In this document: in pieces, positions 41,962 to 51,258 of the stretch
Layout: each line of letters opens with the position of its first letter
Position numbering within the stretch: the first letter of the stretch is position 1
Source: Streptomyces sp. SS1-1
GTDB lineage: Bacteria; Actinomycetota; Actinomycetes; Streptomycetales; Streptomycetaceae
DNA length: 64,000 nucleotides
Assembly (NCBI RefSeq): GCF_008973465.1
Contig: NZ_WBXN01000004.1
Span: forward strand, 1,674,001-1,738,000
Direction of reading: 5' to 3'
Translations under genes and position numbers: made by a program
The notes under the pieces: generated by a model
The model's input: only the letters and a program-made list of their open reading frames with translations
Database searches by the model: none
What the model was told of the DNA's origin: nothing

Positions 41962-43959
41962 TTACCAATGCTTGGCGCGGGCCTCGGCGACCTTTGCCAG
42001 CACCTGCTGGAGCACCTGGCTGCCGGGCGGCACGAGCGAGGGCTCATAGGTCCAGGCGTGCCCGACCCAGGGGTCGGCCAGGTGGTCGTCCGGCACGGGG
42101 GTCAGCCGCAGCAGCGCCCGCCACAGCGGGTCGAGCAGCGGCCCGTAGGCCGAGGCGTCCTCACGGTCGGCCACCATCATCAGATGGACGCCGACGGCCG
42201 GTCCCTCGTCGGCGAGGTAACGCAGCTGGTTCACGGCCCGGTCGTCGAAGCCGTGCGGGAAGTCGTTGACGATCAGGAGTTGCTGGGAGGTGTCGAAACC
42301 GGGCGGGAGGGAGTCGGGCGCCCCACCGCGCAGCGCCATCTGCACCAGGTCGACGCGCTGGGTGAGACGGGCCAGGACGTCCGCCACTCCGGCCGCACCC
42401 GTGGCGGGCGGGCCCGCGAGCACGCCCGTCCGTACCAGCGGGTCGAGGGCCTGGGCGCCCGAACCCGCCGGGTCGATCACATGCACGCTGAACTCGCCCG
42501 CCGGGTAGACCGCCAGCAGCCGGGCCGCGTGCGCCACGGCCGTCTCCATCGCGAGGCGGCGCATGTCGTGGGTGTCGGTGAAGGAACCGTCGAGCGATGC
42601 GCCACGTCCGCTGTCGATCCACAGACCGCGCTCCAGCGGCAGCCGGATCAGCATCGGGATGCGCAGGTCGGAGCACTCGGGCAGATAGAGGTCGCCCAGG
42701 CGCAGAGCCATGGGGATCTCCATCGGGACGCGGTAGCCGTGCCAGACGGGGTTGTCCCAGCGCGCGAACGCGGGCGGCAGCGCGGGCTCGACCACCTCGG
42801 ACTCGGCGGTCAGCTGGGCCACGTCGCGGTCGAGGGCCGCCTGGGCCTGCTCGACCAGCTCGGTGTGCCGGGCCTGTGCCGCCTCGCGGGCCGCGTCGCC
42901 CTGGCCGCCGATCCTGCTGCGCGGGTCCGACAGGGCCTGGTCGAGCTCCTTCTCCATACGCGACTCGGCGAAGTCGACCGCGCTGCGGTAGGCGGCCGTC
43001 GTGCGGGCCAGGTCCTCGAACATGCCCCAGACCTGGTTGTAGAGCCGCTCCTCCATGGACCAGCCGGTGGCGTCACCTGCGACGGGCTGCGCCGGCCTGC
43101 CGGGCTCGGCGGGAGGCGCGGTGGGCGGCGGTGGCGGCGGAGCGGAGGTCTGCCGGCGCGGGTGGCTGTAGTCGATGCCGCCGCCAGAGGTGGGCGCGGC
43201 CGGCTGGGCGTCACCCTGGTAGGGGGACTGCGGCGCGGGCTGGCCCGGTATCCCAGGCGACTGCGTGCCGTACGGCGACGTCGGCACCGGACCGGACCCG
43301 CCGGCGGTGGAGGCGGGGCCGCCCTGGTCCGGGCCGAGGGCCGGTGCGGCCGGCTGCCGGGAGCGGTCGCCGTCCGGGCGGGACGAGGGTGCCGGTACGG
43401 AGCGCGCCAGTCCTTGGGCCACCGCCTCGTGGATGCCGCCGGCGAGTTGGCGGGCCTCGGCCAGGCCCTGGTCGGTGAAGAGGTCGGTGAGACCGCCCGC
43501 GTAGCCCTGGCCGATGGCCCGGACCTTCCAGGCGCCCTGGCGGCGGTAGAGCTCCAGGGCGATCACGGCCGACTCGGTGTCCAGACCGGCCACGGTGTAG
43601 CTGGCGATCCCGGTGCCGTCGAGGCCCGTGACCGCGACGAAGGGGGCGGGGACGGCGCCGAAGCGGGCCGGTCCCCCGGCGCCGGTCGGCAGGGCGAGCA
43701 GCACACTGACCCGGTGGACGGCCTCCGGCATGGCGTCCAGGTCCACGGCGAGACGATGGTCGGCGGCTGCCTGCCGGGAGACCTCCAGGCCGGGCAGGGT
43801 CGGGGTGCCGGGATGGGCCACCCACTCCACGCCGTGGATCCTGCCCTGCTCGTCGCCGAGCGTGGCGGCTGCCACCATCGGTGTGCCGGCCGAGACCCTG
43901 ATCTCCAGACGGGACTGGGAGAGCGGGTGGTTCTGCCCCCGCACCAGCTCGGCCGTCAT
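41962..43959 (-). CDS. TerD domain fused to a coiled-coil and FtsK-like domain with degenerate P-loop
   Basis: 665 residues. Residues 1-170 form a TerD-type beta-sandwich (LVRGQNHPL, EWVAHPGTP, FVAVTGLDGTGIASYTVAGLDTES, KVRAIGQGYAGGL). A Pro/Gln/Gly-rich linker spans about 195-290 and includes a run of prolines. A helical region (about 290-385) follows, rich in Ala/Glu/Gln. The C-terminal 270 residues look like an FtsK/SpoIIIE-type ATPase: RIPMLIRLPLERGLWIDSG, LLIVNDFPHGFDD as a Walker-B-like strand, and GVHLMMVADRED. No GKS/GKT is present, so ATP hydrolysis is doubtful. It lies downstream of terD (52-base gap) and upstream of terC. Confidence 0.85.
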   Translation of the reverse strand: MTAELVRGQNHPLSQSRLEIRVSAGTPMVAAATLGDEQGRIHGVEWVAHPGTPTLPGLEVSRQAAADHRLAVDLDAMPEAVHRVSVLLALPTGAGGPARFGAVPAPFVAVTGLDGTGIASYTVAGLDTESAVIALELYRRQGAWKVRAIGQGYAGGLTDLFTDQGLAEARQLAGGIHEAVAQGLARSVPAPSSRPDGDRSRQPAAPALGPDQGGPASTAGGSGPVPTSPYGTQSPGIPGQPAPQSPYQGDAQPAAPTSGGGIDYSHPRRQTSAPPPPPPTAPPAEPGRPAQPVAGDATGWSMEERLYNQVWGMFEDLARTTAAYRSAVDFAESRMEKELDQALSDPRSRIGGQGDAAREAAQARHTELVEQAQAALDRDVAQLTAESEVVEPALPPAFARWDNPVWHGYRVPMEIPMALRLGDLYLPECSDLRIPMLIRLPLERGLWIDSGRGASLDGSFTDTHDMRRLAMETAVAHAARLLAVYPAGEFSVHVIDPAGSGAQALDPLVRTGVLAGPPATGAAGVADVLARLTQRVDLVQMALRGGAPDSLPPGFDTSQQLLIVNDFPHGFDDRAVNQLRYLADEGPAVGVHLMMVADREDASAYGPLLDPLWRALLRLTPVPDDHLADPWVGHAWTYEPSLVPPGSQVLQQVLAKVAEARAKHW

Positions 43960-44011
43960 GCCCTCGTCCCCCTGTGTCGCTTGTCGTGTCGTGTGCTGCT
44001 CGCCGGGCGGC

Positions 44012-44590
44012 CTACAGGTGCGGCAGGATCGCCGGCATCAGGTCCTGGAAGGTGCGGCCGTTGGCCGGGGTGCCGAGGGCGGTCATCGTCCAGCCCGAGC
44101 CCGCGCGGTGCACCTTCGCCATGATCTGGGCCGTGTAGGCGCCGCCGCCCGCGAGCGTGTAGCGGGCCAGCTCCTGGCCGTTGGTCTCGTCGACGATGCG
44201 GCAGAACGCGTTCTGCACCTCCTGGAACGTCTGGCCCGTGAAGGAGTTCACGGTGAAGACGATCTGGTCGATGTGGACCGGTACCCGCGCGAGGTCGACG
44301 AGGATGGCCTCGTCGTCGCCGCCCTGGCCGACACCGCCGACGAGGTTGTCGCCGGTGTGGCGGACCGAGCCGTCGTCGCTCACCAGGTGGCGGAAGAAGA
44401 CGACGTCGACCGGCTGCTTGTCCGCGAAGAGGACCGCGGAGGCGTCGAGGTCGATCTCCCGCGTGCGCGAACCGAACAGGCCGCGCCGGGGAGCCGCCTG
44501 CCAGCCGAGACCCATGCGCACCGCGGTCAGGCTGCCCCCGTCGTTCTTCTGCAGACTGATGGCCTGACCCTTGGTCATGTTGACGGTCAC
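44012..44590 (-). CDS. TerD-family stress protein
   Basis: 192 residues, the single-domain TerD length. Seen are GLGWQAAPR, IDLDASAVLF with the metal-binding acidic residues, and GDNLVGGVGQGGDDEAILVDL with the second Ca2+-type acidic cluster, then FCRIVDETNGQELARYTL. TerD/CABP-type proteins bind calcium and belong to tellurite/stress modules; in Streptomyces some affect differentiation. GTG 44590 has GAGGGG upstream. The promoter at 44649-44671 is of the damage-response type, with one mismatch. Confidence 0.93.
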   Translation of the reverse strand: MTVNMTKGQAISLQKNDGGSLTAVRMGLGWQAAPRRGLFGSRTREIDLDASAVLFADKQPVDVVFFRHLVSDDGSVRHTGDNLVGGVGQGGDDEAILVDLARVPVHIDQIVFTVNSFTGQTFQEVQNAFCRIVDETNGQELARYTLAGGGAYTAQIMAKVHRAGSGWTMTALGTPANGRTFQDLMPAILPHL

Positions 44591-44648
44591 GTGCTGATTC
44601 CCCTCTCGAACAGTCCCCTGTTGCCCGCGGGCTCCGCGGATGACCAGA

Positions 44649-44671
44649 ACCCTACGCAGGGGCACTGACAG
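44649..44671 (-). promoter_or_regulatory. RecA-NDp/PafBC-like promoter of terD
   Basis: On the minus strand CTGTCAGTG (44663-44671), eight bases, TAGGGT (44649-44654). It differs from TTGTCRGTG-N8-TAnnnT only at the first base. Predicted start near 44642, leader about 52 bases. Confidence 0.65.
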
Positions 44672-44757
44672 TGACGTACCCCGGTCCCCACTTTGTGTCG
44701 GTCTTGCAACACAGCGCGTACGCGCGGGCCGGGTCACCGGCCGGGGATATGGGCCGG

Positions 44758-46902
44758 TCAGGCGATTCCGGCCTCCTTCATCTGACGCAGCTCCTTCTTC
44801 ATCTCGGACACCTCGTCCCGCAGCCGGGCCGCGATCTCGAACTGGAGGTCCGCGGCGGCGGCGCGCATACGCTCCGTCAGGTCCTCGATCTGCTGGGCGA
44901 GTTCGGCCGCCGGCTGGTCGGTCGGGACGGTCTCCTTGGCCTTGGACCTGCCCTTGGCCGGCTTCGCGGCCTGCGCGGCCTTGCCGCCGAGCGACGGCAC
45001 GGGTGCCTTGGTGCCCCGGCCGTCCTTCTTCGCCCGGTAGCCGGTGCCGAGCAGCTGCTCGGTGTCGACGTCCTCGCGGGCGATCTGCGCGACGATGTCG
45101 TTGATCTTCTTGCGCAGCGGCTGCGGGTCGATGCCGTGTGCCTCGTTGTACGCGATCTGCTTCTCGCGGCGGCGGTTGGTCTCGTCGATGGCCTTCTCCA
45201 TCGCCGGGGTGATCTTGTCCGCGTACATATGGACCTCGCCGGAGACGTTGCGCGCCGCGCGGCCGATGGTCTGGATGAGGGACGTACCGGAGCGCAGGAA
45301 GCCCTCCTTGTCCGCGTCGAGGATCGCCACCAGGGACACCTCGGGGAGGTCGAGGCCCTCGCGCAGCAGGTTGATGCCGACGAGGACGTCGAACTCGCCG
45401 GCGCGCAGCTCGCGCAGCAGCTCGACGCGGCGGAGCGTGTCGACGTCGCTGTGGAGGTAGCGCACCTGGATGCCGAGCTCCAGGAAGTAGTCCGTGAGGT
45501 CCTCGGCCATCTTCTTGGTGAGCGTCGTGACGAGGACGCGCTCGTCCTTCTCGACGCGGCCGCGGATCTCGTGCACCAGGTCGTCGATCTGGCCCTCGGT
45601 GGGCTTGACGACGACCTGCGGGTCGACGAGGCCGGTCGGGCGGATGATCTGCTCGACCTGGCCGTCGGAGCGGGAGAGCTCGTAGGTGCCGGGGGTGGCC
45701 GACAGGTAGACGGTCTGGCCGATGCGCTCCTGGAACTCCTCCCACTTCAGCGGCCGGTTGTCGAGGGCCGAGGGCAGGCGGAAGCCATGGTCGACGAGGG
45801 TGCGCTTGCGGGAGGCGTCTCCCTCGTACATGGCACCGATCTGCGGCACGGTGACATGCGACTCGTCGATGACGAGCAGGAAGTCGTCCGGGAAGTAGTC
45901 CAGCAGCGTGTTCGGCGGGGAGCCGGGCTCGCGGCCGTCGAAGTGCATCGAGTAGTTCTCGACGCCGGAGCAGGTGCCGATCTGGCGGAGCATCTCCAGG
46001 TCGTACGTGGTGCGCATGCGCAGCCGCTGGGCCTCGAGGAGCTTGCCCTGCTTCTCCAGCTCGGAGAGGCGCTCGCCGAGCTCCTTCTCGATGTCGTTGA
46101 CGGCGCGCTCCATGCGCTCCGGGCCCGCGACGTAGTGGGACGCGGGGAACACGTAGAGCTGCTGGTCGTCGCTGATGATCTCGCCGGTGAGCGGGTGCAG
46201 CGTGGACAGCGCCTCGATCTCGTCGCCGAACATCTCGATGCGTACGGCGAGCTCCTCGTAGACCGGGAAGATCTCGATGGTGTCGCCGCGGACCCGGAAG
46301 GTGCCCCGGGTGAACGCGAGGTCGTTGCGCGTGTACTGGATGTCGACGAAGCGGCGCAGCAGCTCGTCCCGGTCGATCTCCTCACCGACCCTCAGCGGAA
46401 CCATGCGGTCCACGTACTCCTGCGGAGTGCCGAGGCCGTAGATGCAGGAGACCGAGGCGACCACGACGACGTCGCGGCGGGTGAGCAGCGAGTTCGTCGC
46501 GGAGTGGCGCAGGCGCTCGACCTCCTCGTTGATCGAGGAGTCCTTCTCGATGTAGGTGTCCGACTGCGGGACGTACGCCTCGGGCTGGTAGTAGTCGTAG
46601 TACGAGACGAAGTACTCGACGGCGTTGTTCGGCAGGAGTTCGCGGAACTCGTTCGCCAGCTGGGCGGCGAGCGTCTTGTTCGGCGCCATCACCAGGGTGG
46701 GGCGCTGGAGCTTCTCGATCATCCACGCGGTGGTCGCGGACTTGCCGGTGCCGGTCGCGCCGAGGAGGACGACGTCCTTCTCCCCGGCCTGGATGCGCCG
46801 GGCGAGCTCGGCGATGGCCGCGGGCTGGTCGCCGTTGGGCTGGTAGGGGCTGACGACCTCGAAGGGCGCCACCGTGCGTTCGATGCTGGAAACGGGCCGC
46901 AT
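44758..46902 (-). CDS. uvrB: Excinuclease ABC subunit B
   Basis: 714 residues. UvrB is the damage-verifying helicase of nucleotide excision repair. The helicase motifs are intact: [16 protein letters not shown] (Walker A, near residue 45), the beta-hairpin [29 protein letters not shown] and QTIGRAARN. The C-terminal UVR motif that binds UvrC reads [16 protein letters not shown]. An actinobacterial Lys/Ala-rich linker precedes it ([17 protein letters not shown]). ATG 46902 ([17 protein letters not shown]) is the family start but has no ribosome site. The damage-type promoter would start transcription at about 46903, so translation is probably leaderless. Confidence 0.97.
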   Translation of the reverse strand: MRPVSSIERTVAPFEVVSPYQPNGDQPAAIAELARRIQAGEKDVVLLGATGTGKSATTAWMIEKLQRPTLVMAPNKTLAAQLANEFRELLPNNAVEYFVSYYDYYQPEAYVPQSDTYIEKDSSINEEVERLRHSATNSLLTRRDVVVVASVSCIYGLGTPQEYVDRMVPLRVGEEIDRDELLRRFVDIQYTRNDLAFTRGTFRVRGDTIEIFPVYEELAVRIEMFGDEIEALSTLHPLTGEIISDDQQLYVFPASHYVAGPERMERAVNDIEKELGERLSELEKQGKLLEAQRLRMRTTYDLEMLRQIGTCSGVENYSMHFDGREPGSPPNTLLDYFPDDFLLVIDESHVTVPQIGAMYEGDASRKRTLVDHGFRLPSALDNRPLKWEEFQERIGQTVYLSATPGTYELSRSDGQVEQIIRPTGLVDPQVVVKPTEGQIDDLVHEIRGRVEKDERVLVTTLTKKMAEDLTDYFLELGIQVRYLHSDVDTLRRVELLRELRAGEFDVLVGINLLREGLDLPEVSLVAILDADKEGFLRSGTSLIQTIGRAARNVSGEVHMYADKITPAMEKAIDETNRRREKQIAYNEAHGIDPQPLRKKINDIVAQIAREDVDTEQLLGTGYRAKKDGRGTKAPVPSLGGKAAQAAKPAKGRSKAKETVPTDQPAAELAQQIEDLTERMRAAAADLQFEIAARLRDEVSEMKKELRQMKEAGIA

Positions 46903-46909
46903 GCAATCA

Positions 46910-46932
46910 ACCGTACGACCCGCCACTGACAA
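46910..46932 (-). promoter_or_regulatory. RecA-NDp/PafBC-type promoter of uvrB
   Basis: Minus strand TTGTCAGTG (46924-46932), eight bases, TACGGT (46910-46915): perfect match. The expected start is one or so bases before the ATG at 46902. Confidence 0.88.
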
Positions 46933-46942
46933 CGTGGTCCGA

Positions 46943-47806
46943 TCAGTGGTTCTGCGGGGTCCGGGCGGCTCGCTGGACGGTGCGGCGGGCGGTGTGCGCC
47001 GGGTGCCGGAGCCGGCGCGGGACGGTGGCGTGGGCCGGTACGCCGGGCTTCTCCTCGGCGGGGGGTTCCTCGGGCTGCCCCAGGACCGTCCTCGGTCCGA
47101 AGATCATGACGGCGCCGGCGAGGAGCAGGAAGGCGAGCGGGCCGATCAGCATCGGCGCGAGCAGGGAGGCGGGTGAGTCGCCGGTCGTGGCGGGCCCGGT
47201 GCGGTGCAGGTGGACGCTGAGGGCGGCCATGCCGGTGTAGTGCATGCCGCTGGCGGCGAGGCCCATGATCAGGCTGGCGCCGACGCTCCAGAGCACCCCC
47301 CTGACCTGTCCGGCGGCCCAGAGGGCGGCGGTGGCGGCGAGCATCGCTATCACGACGGAGGCGGCGACGGTGAGCGTGTTGTACTCCAGCCTGCCGTCGA
47401 GGCGCATGCCCGCCATGCCGAGGTAGTGCATGGAGGCGACGCCCAGGCCGGTGATGGTGCCGCCGGTGAACAGGGCCGTCCCGCGGGCGCCGCGGCTGCC
47501 GACGATGAAGATGCCGATGCCCACCATGACGATGGCGAGGGCGAGGCTCGCGAACGTGATGGGCTTGTCGTAGTGGATCGCCGTCTCGTCGACCGTGAAG
47601 CCCATCATGGCGATGAAGTGCATGGTCCAGATGCCGGACCCGATGGCGACCGAGCCGAGGGCGAGCCACGCGGGGCGCCGGGAGCGCGCGACGAGCATCG
47701 ACCTGGTGGTGCAGCGCAGCCCGAGCGCGCCACCGAGGCAGGCCATGAGGTAGGCCACCAGCGGTGTGACGATCCCGTAGCTGAAACCGTCGACCGTCCC
47801 CTGCAT
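46943..47806 (-). CDS. MHYT-domain membrane protein
   Basis: 287 residues with seven predicted membrane helices. Three MHYT-type signatures are evident: [11 protein letters not shown] near residue 60, [11 protein letters not shown] near residue 122 and [11 protein letters not shown] near residue 190. The domain is proposed to sense O2, CO or NO through copper or haem. A short basic cytoplasmic tail follows, with no output domain such as GGDEF/EAL or a kinase. ATG 47806 is the likely start. It is divergent from the secreted phosphodiesterase gene. Confidence 0.88.
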   Translation of the reverse strand: MQGTVDGFSYGIVTPLVAYLMACLGGALGLRCTTRSMLVARSRRPAWLALGSVAIGSGIWTMHFIAMMGFTVDETAIHYDKPITFASLALAIVMVGIGIFIVGSRGARGTALFTGGTITGLGVASMHYLGMAGMRLDGRLEYNTLTVAASVVIAMLAATAALWAAGQVRGVLWSVGASLIMGLAASGMHYTGMAALSVHLHRTGPATTGDSPASLLAPMLIGPLAFLLLAGAVMIFGPRTVLGQPEEPPAEEKPGVPAHATVPRRLRHPAHTARRTVQRAARTPQNH

Positions 47807-48082
47807 ACGAGGCTGCCCTTCCGCCTGTTTACATCCCGGAATGTTCGATCGTGCGCCCCCTCCCGGGACCGCCCGAGCGGGCCAGGGTTGAGGCAGAGAG
47901 TAACCCCCACCGCAAGGCTCGAACGATTCTCCTGCAAAGAAACACGGGCCTGCCCCAGTTGTGCGGCACGAGTGAGCGGACGGGGCAACTCCGGGCGTTC
48001 CGTTGCCGACCCGCACTCCTTCGTCGTTGACCCTGTGCTGTCAGAGTTGAGCTGACCGTGATCTTCGACACGAGGAGTACGT

Positions 48083-48958
48083 ATGCACGCGCGCGCTGTT
48101 GCCGCCACGACGGCCGCACTGCTGGGAACGGCCGCTCTGCTGTTTCCCGCTCCCGCCGCCGGCGCGGGCGTCCGGGCCGAGCGGCCGACGGTCATCGCCC
48201 ACCGAGGGGCCTCCTCCTACGCGCCCGAGAACACGCTGGCCTCCGTCGACAAGGCCGCCGGCCTGGGCGTCGAGTGGGTCGAGAACGACGTGCAGCGCAC
48301 CAAGGACGGCGAGCTGGTCGTGATCCACGACGACAACCTGAAGCGCACGACGGACGTGGAGGAGGTCTTCCCCGGCCGGTCCCCGTGGAAGGTGAAGGAC
48401 TTCACCGCGGCGGAGATCGCCCGGCTCGACGCGGGCAGCTGGTTCGGGCCGGAGTTCGCGGGCGCGCGCGTGCCGACGCTGAGGCAGTTCGTGGACCGGG
48501 TGGAGTCGCACCGGCAGAAGCTGCTGCTGGAGGTCAAGAACCCGGAGCTGTACCCGGGCATCGAGCAGCAGATCCTGAAGACGCTGGACGACGAGGGCTG
48601 GCTCGACGCCTCGCACCTGGCGGGCCGGCTGATCGTGCAGAGCTTCAGCGCCGACAGCGTCCGGGCCGTGCACGAGCTGCGGCCGTCGGTGAAGACCGGT
48701 CTCCTCGGCACGCCGTCCGTGGCGGACCTGTCGCGGTACGCGGTCTTCGCGGACCAGATCAACCCGTCGTACACGACGGTCTCCCCTGGCTACGTGTCCT
48801 CCGTCCACGAGTTCGACGGACCGCACGGCGGGCCGCTGGAGGTGTTCACCTGGACCGTGAACGACGCGGACACCGCCCGGCAGGTCGCCGGGTACGGGGT
48901 CGACGGGATCATCACCAACAGCCCGGACGTGGTGCGGGACGCGTTGCCGACCGGCTGA
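48083..48958 (+). CDS. Secreted glycerophosphodiester phosphodiesterase
   Basis: 291 residues. A Sec signal peptide of about 30 residues (MHARAVAATTAALLGTAALL, cleavage after AGA) is followed by the GDPD barrel. Catalytic and metal residues are visible in VIAHRGASSYAPENT (two His flank region, Glu), WVENDVQRTKDGELVVIHDD and LLLEVKN. It hydrolyses glycerophosphodiesters such as glycerophosphocholine or teichoic-acid breakdown products outside the cell, feeding glycerol-3-phosphate and phosphate supply. AGGAG lies 8 bases before the ATG. Confidence 0.92.
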   Translation: MHARAVAATTAALLGTAALLFPAPAAGAGVRAERPTVIAHRGASSYAPENTLASVDKAAGLGVEWVENDVQRTKDGELVVIHDDNLKRTTDVEEVFPGRSPWKVKDFTAAEIARLDAGSWFGPEFAGARVPTLRQFVDRVESHRQKLLLEVKNPELYPGIEQQILKTLDDEGWLDASHLAGRLIVQSFSADSVRAVHELRPSVKTGLLGTPSVADLSRYAVFADQINPSYTTVSPGYVSSVHEFDGPHGGPLEVFTWTVNDADTARQVAGYGVDGIITNSPDVVRDALPTG

Positions 48959-48976
48959 GCGGCTCTGCGGGACGTG

Positions 48977-48999
48977 TTGTCAGTGGCGGCCCGTACGGT
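48977..48999 (+). promoter_or_regulatory. RecA-NDp/PafBC-type promoter of ogt
   Basis: TTGTCAGTG (48977-48985), eight bases, TACGGT (48994-48999): perfect match. Seven bases on is position 49006, the A of the ogt ATG. Confidence 0.88.
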
Positions 49000-49005
49000 G
49001 AGCAC

Positions 49006-49560
49006 ATGGACAGCCACGGGCAGGACGAGCAGCGGGTGGTGTGGGCCGTCGTCGGCACCGCCATCGGTCCGCTGATGCTGGCCGCCACACGGGACGGCCT
49101 GGTCAGCGTCGTGTTCCACGCCACGCCGGAGATACGCGAGAAGACGCTGGAGCGGCTGGCGGCGCGGCTGGGCGCCGAACCGGTCGAGGACCCGGACTCC
49201 GCCCTGCTCGCCGAGCCGATACGTCAGCTGGAGGAGTACTTCGCGGGGACGCGCAAGGACTTCGACCTGCCGCTGGACTGGTCGCTGATCTCGGGCTTCA
49301 ACCGGCAGGTCCTGCGCGAGCTGGTCTCGTCGGTGCCGTTCGGGGCGGTCGTCGGGTACGGCGATCTCGCGGGGCGGGTCGGGCAGCCGGGTGCGGCCCA
49401 GGCGGTCGGCATGGCGATGGGCGCCAATCCGCTGCCGGTCGTGGTGCCGTGCCACCGGGTCGTGGAGAGCGGCGGCGGCATCGGGGGCTTCGGGGGCGGT
49501 CTGGAGACCAAGCGGAAGCTGCTGGCGCTGGAAGGGGTCCTGCCGGAGCCGCTGTTCTGA
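49006..49560 (+). CDS. ogt: Methylated-DNA--protein-cysteine methyltransferase
   Basis: 184 residues. It removes O6-alkyl groups from guanine by suicidal transfer to a cysteine. The active site VVPCHRVV (Cys139) and the DNA-binding region PFGAVVGYGDLAGRVG are intact, followed by GGFGGGLETKRKLLALEG. ATG 49006 is set by the promoter and the conserved start; no Shine-Dalgarno is present, consistent with leaderless translation. The regulation matches uvrA and uvrB nearby, so direct reversal and excision repair are controlled together. Confidence 0.95.
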   Translation: MDSHGQDEQRVVWAVVGTAIGPLMLAATRDGLVSVVFHATPEIREKTLERLAARLGAEPVEDPDSALLAEPIRQLEEYFAGTRKDFDLPLDWSLISGFNRQVLRELVSSVPFGAVVGYGDLAGRVGQPGAAQAVGMAMGANPLPVVVPCHRVVESGGGIGGFGGGLETKRKLLALEGVLPEPLF

Positions 49561-49605
49561 CGCGCCGTCTCTGTCCCCGAGCGGCGACCGGCGGCGGACC
49601 GGGCA

Positions 49606-49655
49606 GAGTGGGACGAGCGACGGACCGGCTCGAGTGGGACGAGCGGCGGACCGGC
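49606..49655. repeat. Two tandem 26-base direct repeats
   Basis: GAGTGGGACGAGCG then RCGGACCGGC occurs at 49606-49629 and 49632-49655 with one mismatch, just downstream of ogt in a 237-base spacer. No gene or hairpin explains it. Confidence 0.7.
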
Positions 49656-49797
49656 CGGAGTAATCGGTTGGGCCGGCGCTTCGGAGGGGGGAGACTGCGC
49701 CCGTGACGACGACATTTTTCACCCGCCCGTACGCGGCCGGTCCGGTGTGTCGCCTTGCGCCGTCCGGCTGGACGCCTGCCGGGTCCGGGCAGGCGTC

Positions 49798-51081
49798 ATG
49801 ACGAGTGTGGAGCGCCGGGCGGCCGTCCCGGCGACGCCCGAGGATCTCGCGGCGCTGCGGCGCCGGACGTCGGCCGTGCTGATCGCGACGCAGATCCTGG
49901 GTGGCCTCGGGGTCGCCACCGGCATCGCGCTCGCCGCTGTCCTCGCCAAGGAGGTCAGCGGCACCGAGTCGCTGTCGGGGCTCGCGCCCACCGCGACGGT
50001 CGCGGGCACGGCGGTGCTGTCGATGCCGCTGGCCGCGCTGATGACCGCGCGGGGGCGCCGTCCGGGGCTCGTCCTGGCCTATCTGATCGGCGCCCTGGGC
50101 GCCGGCGTCAGCGTGCTCGCGGCCCGGGCCGGGAGCTTCCCGCTGCTCCTGTGCGGGCTGGCGGCGTTCGGCGCGGCCTCGTCGGCGAACCTCCAGGCCC
50201 GTTTCGCGGCCGCCGACCTGGCCGAGCCCGAGCAGCGCGCGCGTGCCATCTCGCTGGTCGTGTGGGCGACCACCATCGGCGCGGTGATCGGGCCGAACAT
50301 CGCGGCCCCCGCCGGACGCAGCGTCGCCGGTCTCGGGATACCCGCGGCGGCCGGCCCGTTCCTGTGGGCGGCGGGGATCTTCCTGCTGTCCGCGGTCGTG
50401 GTGGCCGTACTGCTGCGTCCGGATCCCCTGCTGACGGCGCGTGCCCTGGCGCCGACGGAGGAGGGGACGCCCTCGGGGCGTTCCCTGCGCGCGGGCGTGG
50501 CCGCGGTGGTCGCCTCGCCGCGGGCCCGGCTGGCCGTCGTGGCGGTCGCCGTGGCACACACCGCGATGGTCTCGGTCATGTCGATGACCCCGGTCGACCT
50601 GGAGCATCACGGCGCCGGGATCGAGCTGATCGGGCTGGTCATCAGCGGACACATCGCGGGCATGTACGCGTTCGCCCCGCTGATGGGCCGGCTGTCGGAC
50701 CGGCTGGGGCGGCTGTCCGGGATCGGGCTGGCCGTAGGGCTGCTGGCGTGCGCGGTGTTCCTCGCCGGCACGGCGGGCGGCCGGCACGGGCAGACGGCGG
50801 CCGGCCTGTTCGTGCTCGGCCTCGGCTGGTCCGCGGGTCTCGTCTCGGGATCGGCGCTGCTCACGGACTCGGTGCCGCAGGCCGCGCGCGCCGCCGCGCA
50901 GGGCCTGTCGGACCTGGTCATGAACGCCTCGGCGGGCATCGGCGGCGCGGCCGCGGGTCTCGTCGTCGCCACGGCCAGCTACGCCTGGCTGAACTTCTTC
51001 GCCGCCTGTCTGCTGCTGCCGCTGGCGGCGCTGGCCCTGTTCACCCGGAGCGGACGGACGGGAGCCGTCGCGGGCGACTGA
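49798..51081 (+). CDS. MFS transporter
   Basis: 427 residues with about twelve membrane segments, the first near residue 25 (VLIATQILGGLGVATGIALA). The loop between segments two and three reads MTARGRRPGL and the mid-loop MGRLSDRLGRLSG. Family-level resemblance is to drug/metabolite efflux MFS_1 members. ATG 49798 is chosen over upstream starts because similarity begins there; the ribosome site is weak. Substrate unknown; no regulator is adjacent. Confidence 0.86.
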   Translation: MTSVERRAAVPATPEDLAALRRRTSAVLIATQILGGLGVATGIALAAVLAKEVSGTESLSGLAPTATVAGTAVLSMPLAALMTARGRRPGLVLAYLIGALGAGVSVLAARAGSFPLLLCGLAAFGAASSANLQARFAAADLAEPEQRARAISLVVWATTIGAVIGPNIAAPAGRSVAGLGIPAAAGPFLWAAGIFLLSAVVVAVLLRPDPLLTARALAPTEEGTPSGRSLRAGVAAVVASPRARLAVVAVAVAHTAMVSVMSMTPVDLEHHGAGIELIGLVISGHIAGMYAFAPLMGRLSDRLGRLSGIGLAVGLLACAVFLAGTAGGRHGQTAAGLFVLGLGWSAGLVSGSALLTDSVPQAARAAAQGLSDLVMNASAGIGGAAAGLVVATASYAWLNFFAACLLLPLAALALFTRSGRTGAVAGD

Positions 51082-51258
51082 CACGCGGTCCACGCCGTCG
51101 AACAGGGCTCTTTCCAGGCCGTCATGGACCGCTGCGGCCGGTGGGCGCGCGACGGCTGGCCGGACGGCCTGAGCGGTAGCAGACTCGGATGTGCGCGCAG
51201 CCGCTGGTATCCGACTGGCTTCCGGAAGAGACGGGAGCCGAAGGGACGGAGATCACGC

